Positions 16,694-25,141 of a stretch of 64,000 bases of DNA are shown here, in pieces. The stretch is taken from assembly GCA_964203655.1 (NCBI GenBank), contig CAXNMJ010000002.1, forward strand, positions 186,001 through 250,000, given 5' to 3'. The position numbers and the translations under genes were made by a program. The notes under the pieces are model-generated. The model was given only the letters and a program-made list of their open reading frames with translations. It made no database searches and was not told the DNA's origin. Every line of letters begins with the position of its first letter. Position 1 is the stretch's first letter. This DNA is from BACL27 sp947488385. Lineage in GTDB: Bacteria; Actinomycetota; Acidimicrobiia; Acidimicrobiales; Ilumatobacteraceae.

Positions 16694-16996
16694 CTAAGCC
16701 AGTTGGCGAGAGGTGCGACGCTCGGCAGCTCGGCGGCGGCGAATATCGCGTCGTTCTTCTTCTGACATGCCACCCCAGATACCCCAGTCTTGATTTGTCT
16801 CAAGAGCGAAGTCGAGGCATTTGCCACGAACCGCACACTCGTCGCAAACTACTTTTGCTTCTGAGATTTGAACTAGTGCTTGACCCGTTGTTCCGATTGG
16901 AAAGAAAAGTTCAGGATCTGTGTCTTTGCAAGAAGCGTTTCGTCTCCACGAATAATCTGCAGAACCGAGGGCCAGGCTTGTCGCGAGAAAAGACAT
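16694..16996 (-). CDS. whiB: WhiB-family iron-sulfur transcriptional regulator (WhiB1-like)
   Basis: 100 residues with the four cluster ligands Cys23, Cys51, Cys54 and Cys60 (C...CDECAVRGKC), the turn motif GIWGG, and a basic C-terminal tail (RRDIRRRRAAERR). Known: Wbl proteins carry a [4Fe-4S] cluster, bind the primary sigma factor and regulate transcription. Neighbourhood with pdtaS supports the WhiB1 branch. An excellent ribosome binding site (AAGGAG) lies 7 nt before the ATG. The long upstream region contains a T-rich tract (about 17095-17128) and a near-repeat CGTGTATTT/CGTGTACTT. Confidence 0.93.
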   Translation of the reverse strand: MSFLATSLALGSADYSWRRNASCKDTDPELFFPIGTTGQALVQISEAKVVCDECAVRGKCLDFALETNQDWGIWGGMSEEERRDIRRRRAAERRTSRQLA

Positions 16997-17163
16997 TTAA
17001 GATCTCCTTGTTGAATTCGTGTATTTCGTGTACTTGCTAGCTTGTCTGTGGCTCACGCTAGAGAGCAATTGTTCGGTTAGCAATAGGTGAAGACGTTTTT
17101 CTTTTATTTTTATTTTTCAAGATTTTTGTCTATCTGAGATAATTTTTCTTGTAGCCTGCGGGC

Positions 17164-17859
17164 GTGACCCAAGTTATGGCGCACCGCGGTGCATCAAAGG
17201 TCGAAGTCGAAAATACACGAGTGGCATTTGAGCGAGCGCTTGAAATGGGCGCTGATGCGGTTGAACTTGACGTACGCCGTTGTGGCAGTGGCGAACTAAT
17301 CGTGCACCACGATGCAAAGTTGAGTGATGGTCGCGCAATTATCAAAGTCAACAAAAGTGATTTGCCAAGTTACATTCCGACGCTTGCCGAGGCGCTGGAT
17401 GCATGCGGCTCAATGTGGGTCAATGTTGAAATCAAAAACGAGGCCAAAGAGCCAGATTTTGATCCAACTGAACAGATAACCCGTGACGTAATCGAGTTAT
17501 TGAGACAACGAAACACACCAGACAAATGGCTGATTTCTTCGTTTCGACGTGAGACGGTTGACGCCGTGCGCCAGTTGATGCCGGCTTTCAAGACTGCATG
17601 GCTTGTAGTGACGCTGGATAACGCCGAACTTGAAAGTGTGGCCGTCAAGATGGCGGCGCAAGGACACTTCGCCTTGCATCCGTGGGTTAAGCAACTATCA
17701 AAACAAGTGGTTGAGGTTTTTCATCGTCACGGATTGCAGGTCAATACTTGGACATGCGATGACCCCGCGCGAATGAAAGAACTAATTGAGTGGCAAGTTG
17801 ACGGCATCTGCACGAACGTGCCCGACATCGCCCTGCAAGTTCTTCGCACCCCGCGCTGA
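17164..17859 (+). CDS. ugpQ: glycerophosphodiester phosphodiesterase
   Basis: 231 residues of the GDPD TIM-barrel family: MAHRGASKVEVENT at the N-terminus (catalytic His, with VENT for the usual PENT), AVELDVRRCGSGELIVHHD (metal and acid residues) and a C-terminal VNTWTCDDPARMKELIEWQVDGICTNVPD. Known: hydrolyses deacylated phospholipid diesters to glycerol-3-phosphate and an alcohol. No signal peptide, so cytoplasmic. The GTG start directly precedes the first strand. Its 3' end overlaps the convergent membrane-protein frame by 78 bp. Confidence 0.88.
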   Translation: MTQVMAHRGASKVEVENTRVAFERALEMGADAVELDVRRCGSGELIVHHDAKLSDGRAIIKVNKSDLPSYIPTLAEALDACGSMWVNVEIKNEAKEPDFDPTEQITRDVIELLRQRNTPDKWLISSFRRETVDAVRQLMPAFKTAWLVVTLDNAELESVAVKMAAQGHFALHPWVKQLSKQVVEVFHRHGLQVNTWTCDDPARMKELIEWQVDGICTNVPDIALQVLRTPR

Positions 17860-19137
17860 GTTTTGTTTACTCAACACATAGATTGCTGAAAGTCCGAACG
17901 CCAGCTGTATGGCAATGATCCGTCGTGGGTAGTAGGTGACGATTTCAAATGGCAACAAGGGCAATAGATACGAAAATGGGAAAGCCATCGCTAACCATAT
18001 TGCAGGGTCTTTGATTTTTGATTTGATGGTTGAGACGAATGCAATCAGCCAAAGAAGATGAAATGTTGAGAAAGCAATGTCGAGTGGTTTCATTGGCCAT
18101 TTCCAACTGAAGATCATTCGGAGTTTGAGGAAAATAATTTCTCGAATGTTCGCATCACTAAAGAAATTGAGAAGCTCACTCAAGCTGACGTCATAGTTGC
18201 CGCGTCTGTTAGTGCTTGTAAAAAAAGTGAATGAATCACCGTAATACAGGTTGTGCAACAAACTCAGGCAAATTATCAAACCAAAAACGAGACAAAGACG
18301 AATGCGCAACACTGCGCTGACAGTTTCTACTTTTGACTTGAGCAACAGCTGGAGTAAGCCAAAAATTAAAATTGCCCCAAAGATTTGTTCAGCCCTGAAC
18401 TGTGATGTCAAGGCGGCCAATATTGCACACAAATAAGCAGCGCCAACTGAGAGACTGCGAACTAAAAGTAGGCCGAAGCAAACCATAAGCAGAACCCCAG
18501 CTATTAATTCGCTGGCTGGCGCGCTTGCGAAGGTTTGAATAATTTGCTCACTCATGATCAGAAAAATTGCGCACGAAAATCCAAAAAAGTAAAGATATGC
18601 ATGTTTTTGTACCGAATATTTGAAGGCTTCTCTGGCGACGAAAACACCGGCGACGATTGCGGCTACTCCAACCAGAATTGATATCAAGACATCGTTTTCG
18701 CCAAAAAACAGGTGTTGCAAGAAGATGAAGTACCTGTTCGCAGGTTGAAAAAAGAACACTGCTTCACCGCCACGTAGCGAGGCTTCATTGAAAACTGTTT
18801 TGGCGTACCCCTGGTAAGCGAGCCAGTCACTGTCGCGGCCACGAAAGATCTGAAAACCCCACCAATTAGCTTGCTCTAGACCGTTGAATTCGCGTATGAA
18901 TTGGATCATTGGGTTTGCAAACGCAACTGTGCCGCCCAGAACTGCCGAAAAAAGATCAGTTGTCTTTGAACGCCAAAACTTGAGTGCAATTGCTGCTGAG
19001 ATACCAAACGGAACGATGGCAGATTTGTATCCCCACCAGTCAAAACTAAATCTGGTTGATTGCAAGTGCGAAAACGACAAAACCAAGGGCCAATGGAAGT
19101 GTTGTTCGAAGTTGTTGTCTAGAAGTAAACAATGCAT
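17782..19137 (-). CDS. polytopic membrane protein, GT-C glycosyltransferase-like (probable C-terminal half of a larger protein)
   Basis: A 451-codon frame with about ten hydrophobic segments. The first long loop holds FRGRDSDWLAYQGYAK and LRGGEAVFFFQPANRYF, which resembles the acidic first extracytoplasmic loop of GT-C glycosyltransferases using polyprenyl-linked sugars. The family call is tentative. The first ~30 codons overlap the last membrane helix of the upstream gene in another frame, so they are probably not real. An in-frame TTG at 19065 is an alternative start, with no clear ribosome binding site. Removing one T from the TTT at about 19048-19050 fuses both frames into one 888-residue protein. 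The C-terminal tail also runs into the glycerophosphodiesterase gene. Confidence 0.55.
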   Translation of the reverse strand: MHCLLLDNNFEQHFHWPLVLSFSHLQSTRFSFDWWGYKSAIVPFGISAAIALKFWRSKTTDLFSAVLGGTVAFANPMIQFIREFNGLEQANWWGFQIFRGRDSDWLAYQGYAKTVFNEASLRGGEAVFFFQPANRYFIFLQHLFFGENDVLISILVGVAAIVAGVFVAREAFKYSVQKHAYLYFFGFSCAIFLIMSEQIIQTFASAPASELIAGVLLMVCFGLLLVRSLSVGAAYLCAILAALTSQFRAEQIFGAILIFGLLQLLLKSKVETVSAVLRIRLCLVFGLIICLSLLHNLYYGDSFTFFTSTNRRGNYDVSLSELLNFFSDANIREIIFLKLRMIFSWKWPMKPLDIAFSTFHLLWLIAFVSTIKSKIKDPAIWLAMAFPFSYLLPLLPFEIVTYYPRRIIAIQLAFGLSAIYVLSKQNSARGAKNLQGDVGHVRADAVNLPLN

Positions 19138-20449
19138 AAAGCATGGCGACTAGTGCGCCGAGAAGAATTAGCAGATCAAAAATCTGCAACGTCAGGCTGA
19201 ATAAAAAGTTCGGCTTGATTTGTGGCAACGGGTTGAGCGTTGGGGTTGTAGTCGTGTCAAATGAAAACCAGGCAGCATCAAAGAACGCTGTATTGGCAGA
19301 TTCAGTAGTCATGTCAATTTGAACAGTTGAGAGATCAGCTGGATTGTTTGATGTGTGACCGAGTGTCGCAATTGAAATCTCATTGCCACTTGAGTAGATC
19401 GCGACAAGCTCAAGTTTGTCGGTTGGTTCTTTCAAATCGAGTTTCAGAAGTTTGAAGTCAAACCCAGAATTCTCTTGTTGTTTATTGTTATACAGCGCTG
19501 CGACGTCTTCGCGCACAACTGAAGGCGCGCTTGCAATGACTTTGCCACTCAAATCTCTTAACTCGTATCGCGTGGGCGCTGTATTGGTTTTTGAATCGAC
19601 AGACCATCCCCGCAGATTTAGGGTCAAGTCAGCCAAAGCAGCTTTGATCGAGGTTGGTTTGCCAACAAAGAGTTGTGCCCACGGTCCTTTTATCGGGGGC
19701 TGCTCTCCCGGTATTTCTGCTGTGTCCAAGTCTGCAAACTTGTAATCCAAATTAAATTTGTGGCGACCTGGTTCGACTGGCACAAGCAAGATTGCTGGCT
19801 GTGAATAAGAAGTCAAAGAGGAATTTTCGCTGCTGGCTGTGACGCTGACTTCTCCGACAAATTGCACAGGAATAAACGAGTCGCGTTTTGTTGCGATGAA
19901 CGAGCCGAATTTGGCAGTAAATGGAATTCGATCTAGCCAAAGCACTGAAAAGCGCGGGAAGTCATTTGCGAACGGCAACTTCCAAGTTGTATGTGAAGCT
20001 CCACCATTTACCCAACCACCTGTTGGGCCAAAGTTGATCTCGTTCTCCATTCGGGTGATTTGATTTAGGCCGTTGACATTGTCTTTATTGATGAATGGGG
20101 CCTCGTAACTCTTTTCGCAAGACACTGAATCGGCTGGCGGTTGGTAGATGCTTCGATAGCAAGCTTCAAATCCATCGCCAAGTGGCGCAAGCACAAACGT
20201 AAAAAACTTAATCAAGATCACAAAAACAAGGACAGTATTCACCCAGCGCATCCTTTGACCAGTTTTTTGATTCAAGAAAGTGCTGACTTGGCTCCGAAGT
20301 TTGTGATTGAACAAAGCCAAGACAAAGACTGTTATTACGACGAATTCGGTTTTTGAACTGAATGGCAATCCGTCAAATCTTAAAAATCCAGAACCAGGGA
20401 TTGCTAGAAGTGCAAACCACAGAAACCAAGTTCGCCGAGTCTTTAGCAC
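19046..20449 (-). CDS. large membrane-anchored protein with extracytoplasmic domain (probable N-terminal half)
   Basis: A 467-codon frame. Three hydrophobic segments near the N-terminus (WFLWFALLAIPGSGF; EFVVITVFVLALF; TVLVFVILIKFFTFVLAPL) are followed by a soluble, probably extracytoplasmic, beta-rich domain of about 280 residues (FVGEVSVTASSENSS, LLVPVEPGRHKFNLDYKF). It ends with two helices (LTLQIFDLLILLGALVAMLYALF; LALGFVVFALAINQ). No enzyme motif is recognisable in the soluble part. The stop falls right after the last helix, while the next frame continues into the multi-helix protein, so a fused 888-residue envelope protein is plausible. Codon use looks more A+T-rich than the flanks. Confidence 0.55.
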   Translation of the reverse strand: MLKTRRTWFLWFALLAIPGSGFLRFDGLPFSSKTEFVVITVFVLALFNHKLRSQVSTFLNQKTGQRMRWVNTVLVFVILIKFFTFVLAPLGDGFEACYRSIYQPPADSVSCEKSYEAPFINKDNVNGLNQITRMENEINFGPTGGWVNGGASHTTWKLPFANDFPRFSVLWLDRIPFTAKFGSFIATKRDSFIPVQFVGEVSVTASSENSSLTSYSQPAILLVPVEPGRHKFNLDYKFADLDTAEIPGEQPPIKGPWAQLFVGKPTSIKAALADLTLNLRGWSVDSKTNTAPTRYELRDLSGKVIASAPSVVREDVAALYNNKQQENSGFDFKLLKLDLKEPTDKLELVAIYSSGNEISIATLGHTSNNPADLSTVQIDMTTESANTAFFDAAWFSFDTTTTPTLNPLPQIKPNFLFSLTLQIFDLLILLGALVAMLYALFTSRQQLRTTLPLALGFVVFALAINQI

Positions 20450-20467
20450 CAGACGAGATACTAGTTT

Positions 20468-21385
20468 CTAGATAATTATTGGTTTGACTAGTCGAAGTGC
20501 TTCGGGGCAGTGCTCAATGTGCAGAGAGTTCAGTTCGCCGAGGTAGTCGCCATCAAGTTGATATGGAAACGGCGCTTCGAAATTAATTTTGATGTCTTCA
20601 ACATCTGTTCTAACTTCGATTCCTGAAGAGGGGCTGATTTGATCTTGGCGAATTGCTTGCAGCACGGTGCGCAGAACCAGAGGTGTTGTTAACTTGCGAA
20701 ACGTGATCGCCACAAGTTTCTTGTCGATTGAAGCAGCAGTCGAAAGATTGACTGCTTTTTTGCCGATGTATGTATACGGGTTTGAGTTCAAAACAATTGT
20801 GAAGTATCCGTTGGGTGTTTTTCTGCCATCAATCTCGACATTGAAGTGCGGATACTTTCTGTCGTAAGTCGCTAGCCAGGCCTGCAATGCCGAAAACGCA
20901 AACAGTGGCTGACCAATGATTCGTTTAAGCGATGCGCGACGTTCAACAAGTTCGACAACCGCTGCATCAAAACCAATGCCGGCATGAAAACAGAAGTAGC
21001 GACCGTTGGCTCGTCCCAAACTGATTGGATGCACATTGTCATGGTCGAGCCCCGAGCTGAATTGCTGCAACGCGATTGTCGGGTCATTTGAAGCGCCGAG
21101 ACTGCGCACGAAAACGTTGGTGGATCCACCCGGCAACATCATTAGAGCGGTCTTGCTGCCGGCCAAACCCGTTGCAACTTCGTTGAGAGTTCCGTCACCC
21201 CCAAATGCGACCACCGTGTCAACCCCGCGCTCGGCTGCATCTTGGGCAAAACGGGTGGCGTGACCGCGTTCGTTGGTTTCCACGACCTGCACGCTGTGGT
21301 GGCGGGCTAGGTATTGGTGCACCGCAACGGTATTTCGGGGATTTACCGAGGATGCGAACGAGTTCACAATGAGCAAGATCTGCAA
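20468..21385 (-). CDS. dagK: diacylglycerol kinase-like lipid kinase
   Basis: About 305 residues with the DAGK catalytic pattern: ILLIVNSFASS at the N-terminus, VVAFGGDGTLNEVATGL (nucleotide-binding GGDGT), LPGGSTNVFVRSLG and FCFHAGIGFDAAVVE. Known: this family phosphorylates diacylglycerol or related lipids at the membrane face. The frame stays open to 21526, but that would run through the etfB start. I therefore chose the TTG at 21385, which begins at the first strand; a TTG at 21376 is also possible. It follows the large membrane-protein genes on the same strand. Confidence 0.85.
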   Translation of the reverse strand: MQILLIVNSFASSVNPRNTVAVHQYLARHHSVQVVETNERGHATRFAQDAAERGVDTVVAFGGDGTLNEVATGLAGSKTALMMLPGGSTNVFVRSLGASNDPTIALQQFSSGLDHDNVHPISLGRANGRYFCFHAGIGFDAAVVELVERRASLKRIIGQPLFAFSALQAWLATYDRKYPHFNVEIDGRKTPNGYFTIVLNSNPYTYIGKKAVNLSTAASIDKKLVAITFRKLTTPLVLRTVLQAIRQDQISPSSGIEVRTDVEDIKINFEAPFPYQLDGDYLGELNSLHIEHCPEALRLVKPIII

Positions 21386-21461
21386 GATCTCTAACTTTAT
21401 CAGTGATTTGTGACGAGAATTTTGCGTGGTTGTGGGCGTGATTAACGGTAAGAATAGATGT

Positions 21462-22238
21462 ATGAACATCGTCGTATGCGTCAAGCAAATTCCAGATCCA
21501 GCAAGCCCAGGCGCGTTAGACGCCACGACTCACGCGCTCAAGCGTGACGGAAAATTAATTCTCGACGAGTCAGATGCGTATGGCGTCGAAATGGCGTTGC
21601 AACTTGTTGCGACTGCCGGCTCGGGCGAAGTTTATGTTGTGTCGATGGCACCTAACGGTGAAACATCTGGCATGCGCACCGCACTTGCGATGGGCGCAGT
21701 AAAAGGATTGCTTGTCAGCGATCCTGCACTCGCTGGTTCAGACGCACTTACCACTGCAAAAATTTTGGCTGCGGCAGTCACCAAACTTGGTGGCGCCGAT
21801 TTGATCATCACCGGTACTGAATCTTCAGATGGATACACCGGCACAGTGCCAGAACAAATCGCCGAAGTACTTGGTTTGCCTTCGGTTACTTTCGCCAAGA
21901 AAGTAAAGATCGAAGGTTCGGTTTTGAAAGTTGATCGTCAGAGCGAATCTGGCTACGACGAAGTCGAGTGCACATTGCCAGCAGTCATCAGCGTTACTGC
22001 TGGTGTTGTTGAGCCGCGCTACCCAAGTTTTAAAGGCATCATGGACGCGAAAAAGAAGCCGCTTGATGTTGTCACCGCTGGCGATCTTGCTGTGACACCA
22101 ACTGGTTGGGCTGCAGCAGGACAAAAAATCGTCAACGTTACTCAAGCTGAAGCTCGCAAAGCCGGCCAAGTAATTGAAGATGACGGCGAAGCGTTCGGCA
22201 AGATTGTTAGTTTCCTCGAAAACTTAAAGTTGATCTGA
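21462..22238 (+). CDS. etfB: electron transfer flavoprotein beta subunit
   Basis: 258 residues starting MNIVVCVKQIPDP, the hallmark ETF-beta N-terminus. Also present are LDESDAYGVEMALQL, LIITGTESSDGYTGTVPEQIAE (AMP-site region) and a C-terminal tail. Known: with EtfA it carries electrons from acyl-CoA dehydrogenases to ETF:quinone oxidoreductase. The start is set at the ATG at 21462; the longer frame from 21426 would add a non-conserved extension. It forms a two-gene operon with etfA, 20 bp apart. Confidence 0.95.
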   Translation: MNIVVCVKQIPDPASPGALDATTHALKRDGKLILDESDAYGVEMALQLVATAGSGEVYVVSMAPNGETSGMRTALAMGAVKGLLVSDPALAGSDALTTAKILAAAVTKLGGADLIITGTESSDGYTGTVPEQIAEVLGLPSVTFAKKVKIEGSVLKVDRQSESGYDEVECTLPAVISVTAGVVEPRYPSFKGIMDAKKKPLDVVTAGDLAVTPTGWAAAGQKIVNVTQAEARKAGQVIEDDGEAFGKIVSFLENLKLI

Positions 22239-22258
22239 AAGCGAAAAGGTAAAAACAT

Positions 22259-23224
22259 ATGGCAATCAATAACATTTGGGTTTTCGCACAAGGCGTCAGT
22301 GGAGTGGCAACCACAGGCACGCTTGAGTTGTTGACGAAGGCTCGTTCACTCTCAAGCAAAGTCACCGCATTCGTGGGTGGCGACGCGAGTGCAATCGCCG
22401 CTGCTCTTGGCGAGCACGGTGCAACAAAGGTTTATGCAACTGGTGATTTGGCTGGCAAGTTGCCAGGCGTCGCAATCGCCGCGGCGATGAAGTCAGTTAT
22501 CGACTCGGGTGACACACCAGACGTAATCATGTTCCCGCAAAATTACGAAGGTCGTGACACGATGTCACGTTTGTCGGTGAAACTTGATCGCACAGTGTTG
22601 ACAAACAACGTTGACATTGCAGATTCGGCCGACGGAGTTATCGCTACAACACCAATTTTTGGTGGCAACATTTTGGTAGCCACAGCATTCAGCGGACCAG
22701 GACCACACTTGGTTTCTTTCCGTCCAAAGAGTTTTGCTGCTGAGCCTGCAGGCGCAAGTTCACCAGAAGTCGTCGCAGTCGCCGTGCCTGATCTTGGTAA
22801 GCAAGGTGGCGCCAAGGTTGTTGCAACTCACACCGAGCAAACATCTGGTCCAAAACTTGACGAAGCAGCAGTCGTTGTTTCTGGCGGTCGTGGTCTTGGT
22901 GAAGCAGGCAACTATTCGTTGATCGAAGACCTCGCCAAGTTGCTTAAAGGTGCGCCTGGCGCATCGCGCGCAATTGTTGACGCTGGTTGGGTGCCGTATT
23001 CATATCAAGTTGGCCAGACTGGCAAAGTTGTTAAGCCAAGTGTTTATATCGCTGCCGGTATCTCGGGCGCGACTCAGCACATGGTGGGCATGAAGGGTTC
23101 AAAGAACATCATCGCCATCAACAAAGACAAAGAAGCACCGATTTTCGGTATTGCCGATCTCGGCATCGTTGGTGACGTGCACAAAGTCTTGCCAAAACTT
23201 ATTGAAGCCCTTAAAGCTCGCTAA
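22259..23224 (+). CDS. etfA: electron transfer flavoprotein alpha subunit
   Basis: 321 residues. The N-terminal ETF domain is followed by the C-terminal FAD domain with VVSGGRGLGEAGNYSLIEDL, ASRAIVDAGWVPYSYQVGQTGK, YIAAGISGATQHMVGM and IIAINKDKEAPIFGIADLGIVGD, all diagnostic of ETF-alpha. It binds FAD and pairs with EtfB. A candidate client, the acyl-CoA dehydrogenase at 27.9 kb, lies in the same window. Confidence 0.96.
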   Translation: MAINNIWVFAQGVSGVATTGTLELLTKARSLSSKVTAFVGGDASAIAAALGEHGATKVYATGDLAGKLPGVAIAAAMKSVIDSGDTPDVIMFPQNYEGRDTMSRLSVKLDRTVLTNNVDIADSADGVIATTPIFGGNILVATAFSGPGPHLVSFRPKSFAAEPAGASSPEVVAVAVPDLGKQGGAKVVATHTEQTSGPKLDEAAVVVSGGRGLGEAGNYSLIEDLAKLLKGAPGASRAIVDAGWVPYSYQVGQTGKVVKPSVYIAAGISGATQHMVGMKGSKNIIAINKDKEAPIFGIADLGIVGDVHKVLPKLIEALKAR

Positions 23225-23247
23225 TAAATAACGTTTACAACTAAGCG

Positions 23248-23964
23248 TTAGACCAGGGGCCAGGGGTAGTGGCGACCTGAGGGGTCAACAGGAAACCGAG
23301 CACCTTCGACGAGCCATTTAGCGCGTTCAGAAATAGCAACAACTTCTTGCGTACTCAAGAGTGTGGCAACTTCAAGTGGCACAGTTTCAATTAGCGGCTT
23401 GATTTTTTCTAACAACTGCGGAGTGATGTCCTCGCCACCGAACTCCCAAATAACGGTACGAAGTTTGAAATCTTCCGAGAAACATACGCCATGATCAATT
23501 CCCCAAACGTGAGAATTTTTGTCGACCAACACGTGGCCTGATTTTCGGTCGGTGTTGTTGGCGACGATGTCGAAAGCACACATCGCACGAAATTGATCGT
23601 GTAGATCTTGGCGTTGTTCAAAAATCGTGAAGTAGTGCTCGTCGGGGTTGGATTCGATGAGCAGTTGTAGCGAGCCTTCGCCGCTTGGGCCGTCTCGCAG
23701 AATCGTGATTGGCACACAGCGCAAACCCATGGCCTGCGAAAGTCGGTATGCGGCGACTTCACGTCGGTGCAAACCTGGCTCGAAGTCCCACAATGGTTTT
23801 TCACCGCGCATTGGTTTATAAATTGCTTGGACTGATTTATCATCGAGAGTTACCGACACCAAATACGTGGCGTTGCTGCTGTATGGCATGCGCATCACGA
23901 TGGCGATCTCGCCGCGCAGCAAGATCTCGAGTTGTGTGGCGTCTTCTAGTTCATTCGTGGACAC
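23248..23964 (-). CDS. SCO1664 family protein (PI3/4-kinase-like fold)
   Basis: 238 residues of the actinobacterial SCO1664 family. It has kinase-like features: IYKPMRGEKPLWDF (Lys and Glu region), HRREVAAYRLSQAMG, FDIVANNTDRKSGHVLVD (catalytic Asn/Asp region) and WGIDHGVCFSEDFKLRTVIWEF (metal-binding Asp). Biochemical activity is not established to my knowledge. The GTG start lies within the end of the DUF3090 gene (19-nt overlap). It is the last gene of a three-gene operon also found in other actinobacteria. Confidence 0.8.
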   Translation of the reverse strand: MSTNELEDATQLEILLRGEIAIVMRMPYSSNATYLVSVTLDDKSVQAIYKPMRGEKPLWDFEPGLHRREVAAYRLSQAMGLRCVPITILRDGPSGEGSLQLLIESNPDEHYFTIFEQRQDLHDQFRAMCAFDIVANNTDRKSGHVLVDKNSHVWGIDHGVCFSEDFKLRTVIWEFGGEDITPQLLEKIKPLIETVPLEVATLLSTQEVVAISERAKWLVEGARFPVDPSGRHYPWPLV

Positions 23965-24452
23965 AAGTGGCCGTCTTTATTGATTGGCCGACCACAAAAC
24001 ACACACGATGGCCGACCCGATGAAACAACTTCGTCGGCGTGCTGACAAAAAGCGGCAGCCTGGCCACGTGTGATTCGGGCTCGAATCCGTGAGATGTCTT
24101 GGTTCAGCAGTTCGTTTTCGTCTTCGGAAGAAATCTCAATTTCATCGAGTTGAATCACCATGCGGTCACCAATTGCGTCGTATGCAAGACCAACCGTGCC
24201 GAGCACGAACTCTGCCTCAACTGGTTGAGAGAGTTGCATCGCATCGCTGATTGGGCCGTGCGAAACGTCTGGAGCATCGGCTAAAAGTTTGCGCAAATAT
24301 TCGGAGAGTGCCGCAACCTGCTCTTTTTCACATTTAATAGTGATGCGCTGACCTTCGGCGCGAACTTGCAAAACAAAAGTGCGTTTGCCGGGCTCGCCGA
24401 GCGCCCCTGCGGTGAATGCATCGGTTGAATCGAACTCGAAATACAAACTCAT
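23946..24452 (-). CDS. DUF3090 family protein
   Basis: 168 residues matching DUF3090: SLYFEFDSTDAFTAGALGEPGKRTFVLQVRA at the N-terminus and a C-terminal zinc-ribbon-like CVFCGRPINKDGHLCPR with three of the expected Cys/His ligands visible. No enzymatic role is known. It is the middle gene of the trio, with its start overlapping the upstream phosphomutase stop (ATGA) and its end overlapping the SCO1664 gene. Confidence 0.85.
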   Translation of the reverse strand: MSLYFEFDSTDAFTAGALGEPGKRTFVLQVRAEGQRITIKCEKEQVAALSEYLRKLLADAPDVSHGPISDAMQLSQPVEAEFVLGTVGLAYDAIGDRMVIQLDEIEISSEDENELLNQDISRIRARITRGQAAAFCQHADEVVSSGRPSCVFCGRPINKDGHLCPRMN

Positions 24453-25099
24453 GACATGCGTAACTCTGAGAGATCGCCACCAGTCGAGTTAACCGTCAGA
24501 ACAACCGGTCCAAAAGACGAGTACGAGACTGCGGTTACCGAACAGGTGCTGATAACGATGCGTTGAAAGAGATCAATGTGAGTGCCCATGGCATGGGCGA
24601 CAGCAGCCTTGATTGGGTCGGCGTGCGAAACGCAGATGACTACGCCACCGCTGTGTTTTTTGCGCAAGTCATCGAGAGTCGACACCATTCGAGTTTGCAT
24701 TTCGGTGAAACTTTCGCCTTTGGGAAACCGAAACGTGCTTGGTGCGCGCTGCACATTCGACCATTCTGGAAGTTTCATCAGTTTGGCGAGTTCTTCTCCT
24801 GTCCAATCACCGAAGTCGCATTCGAGCAAACCCTTGTTGATAATCACTTTTTGTTTCAATGCTTTGGCTATCGGTGCCGCGGTTTCGCGAGCGCGCTCGA
24901 GAGGTGATGCATAGATCGCCGCAACTTTTTTGATTTTGCTGAGGCGCTCAGCGACAACGAGTGCTTCTTGTTTGCCGGTGTCGCTGAGGTGCAAACCCTT
25001 GGCGCGGCCCGGCAGAAGTTTGCCTGTGCTCGGCGTCTTGCCGTGGCGCACCATGATGATCAGCGTTGAAGCAGGGGATTGAGTTTTCTTGCGAGCCAT
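24449..25099 (-). CDS. MSMEG_4193 family putative phosphomutase (histidine phosphatase superfamily)
   Basis: 216 residues. The N-terminal MVRHGKTPSTGKLLPG carries the catalytic RHG, followed by SPLERARETAAPIA, GDWTGEEL, and CVSHADPIKAAVAHAMG with the second catalytic His. This matches the MSMEG_4193 phosphoglycerate-mutase-like subfamily. The substrate is unknown. It is first in the SCO1664 trio and divergent from the uracil-DNA glycosylase gene 42 bp away. Confidence 0.85.
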   Translation of the reverse strand: MARKKTQSPASTLIIMVRHGKTPSTGKLLPGRAKGLHLSDTGKQEALVVAERLSKIKKVAAIYASPLERARETAAPIAKALKQKVIINKGLLECDFGDWTGEELAKLMKLPEWSNVQRAPSTFRFPKGESFTEMQTRMVSTLDDLRKKHSGGVVICVSHADPIKAAVAHAMGTHIDLFQRIVISTCSVTAVSYSSFGPVVLTVNSTGGDLSELRMS

Positions 25100-25141
25100 C
25101 TGAGATCTTCAAACTATCGCCACAGCGCATATTCTCGTGTC

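Noticed and set aside
17860..17880. Bidirectional terminator at the glycerophosphodiesterase end
   Set aside because: Only a 5-bp stem (TGAGT/ACTCA) with a 7-nt loop and no proper T-run; too weak to call.
21386..21526. N-terminal extension of the DagK-like protein
   Set aside because: It would overlap the divergent etfB start, and the extension shows no family similarity.
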